Assembly (NCBI GenBank): GCA_023426505.1
Contig: JAFAAP010000181.1
Coordinates: forward strand, 1-20,215
Direction: 5' to 3'
Origin: Pseudomonadota bacterium
GTDB lineage: Bacteria > Pseudomonadota > Alphaproteobacteria > Rhizobiales > Beijerinckiaceae
DNA length: 20,215 bases
Position 1 is the first letter of the stretch. The number at the start of each line of letters is the position of its first letter. Both the position numbers and the translations under genes were made by a program. Below are positions 20,002-20,215 of the stretch, piece by piece. The notes under the pieces are model-generated. The model was not told where the DNA came from, did not search any database, and saw nothing but the letters and a program-made list of their open reading frames with translations.

Positions 20002-20215
20002 ATGGCCGCGATCGGTGTCGGCGATGGCGCACACACAGGATCACCCGAATTCGGACACGCCGCGCCATCCTCGTTCTGGGCTCTGACACTCGGCACCATC
20101 GGGGTGGTGTACGGCGACATCGGCACCAGCCCGCTCTATGCCCTGAAGGAGAGCCTTGCCGCCGCCACCGGCCATGCCGGCCCCGGCGCCCTCACCCGTG
20201 AGATGGTGCTCGGCG
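20002..20215 (+). CDS. kup: Kup-type potassium uptake protein, N-terminal fragment
   Basis: The first 71 codons of a gene that leaves the window at the right edge. After a variable start (MAAIGVGDGAHTGSPEFGHA) the chain reads FWALTLGTIGVVYGDIGTSP then LYALKESL. The G-x-[IV]-G-V-V-Y-G-D-I-G-T-S-P-L-Y-x-[LFW]-[KR]-E phrase is the hallmark of the KUP/HAK/KT family of proton-coupled potassium importers in the inner membrane, and forms the first membrane helix. ATG 20002 has a strong AGGAAAGGGAG ribosome site upstream. The remainder, about 550-600 residues in family members, is not visible. The long leader holds a foldable element that may regulate it. Confidence 0.93.
   Translation, partial: MAAIGVGDGAHTGSPEFGHAAPSSFWALTLGTIGVVYGDIGTSPLYALKESLAAATGHAGPGALTREMVLG

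Noticed and set aside
19377..20201. A long rightward frame before and through the start of kup
   Set aside because: Its sequence is Arg/Pro-rich without a domain and it overlaps the well-supported kup start in another frame.

Overview
This window looks like chromosomal DNA of a high-GC alphaproteobacterium of the order Hyphomicrobiales, probably near Microvirga/Methylobacterium. The evidence is the strong G/C bias at third codon positions, the cobT/cobS/DUF1289/TIGR02281 neighbourhood, the rpiA-DUF2059 pair, a GcvA-type LysR regulator, a DUF1127 protein and RTX-type exported proteins. The genus is an inference from gene content; no rRNA is present. I see no transposase, integrase, CRISPR array or phage gene.

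Layout. 1-560: the 3' end of a TctA-like transporter subunit, then a small exported HDWYP/CC protein preceded by an 18-bp perfect palindrome. 564-3337: a leftward cluster (exported hypothetical, rpiA, DUF2059, terminator), the divergent gph, and a leftward tRNA-Val(CAC) with a clear promoter. 3586-7646: L,D-transpeptidase, DUF971 protein (leftward), moaA, an orphan amino-acid-type binding protein, and a beta-hydroxyacid dehydrogenase. 7817-10273: two rightward genes for probable type I secretion substrates, a C-type lectin/RTX protein and a nine-repeat ELxxDGT-like protein, each behind an unusual leader. 10314-13579: a compact leftward operon cobT - thermonuclease - uracil-DNA glycosylase - enoyl-CoA hydratase - small membrane protein.

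13714-16907: leftward LysR and divergent DUF1127 gene around a shared control region with inverted repeats, then rightward cobS - DUF1289 - membrane-anchored retropepsin-like protease. 16912-18092: a leftward pair of exported proteins, one made of NGLS[A/T] pentapeptides and the next an ADYC-like Cys-rich protein, with the linking hairpin overlapping the second gene's ribosome binding site. 18337-19362: leftward dusA. 19363-20001: a long non-coding stretch with a compact foldable element, leading into the start of a kup potassium transporter gene cut by the window edge.

Most genes are metabolic housekeeping (pentose phosphate, phosphoglycolate, molybdopterin, cobalamin, tRNA modification, cell wall). 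The least described parts are the two exported repeat-protein modules (7817-10273 and 16912-18092) and three candidate control elements (227-244, 14655-14753, 19904-19953).
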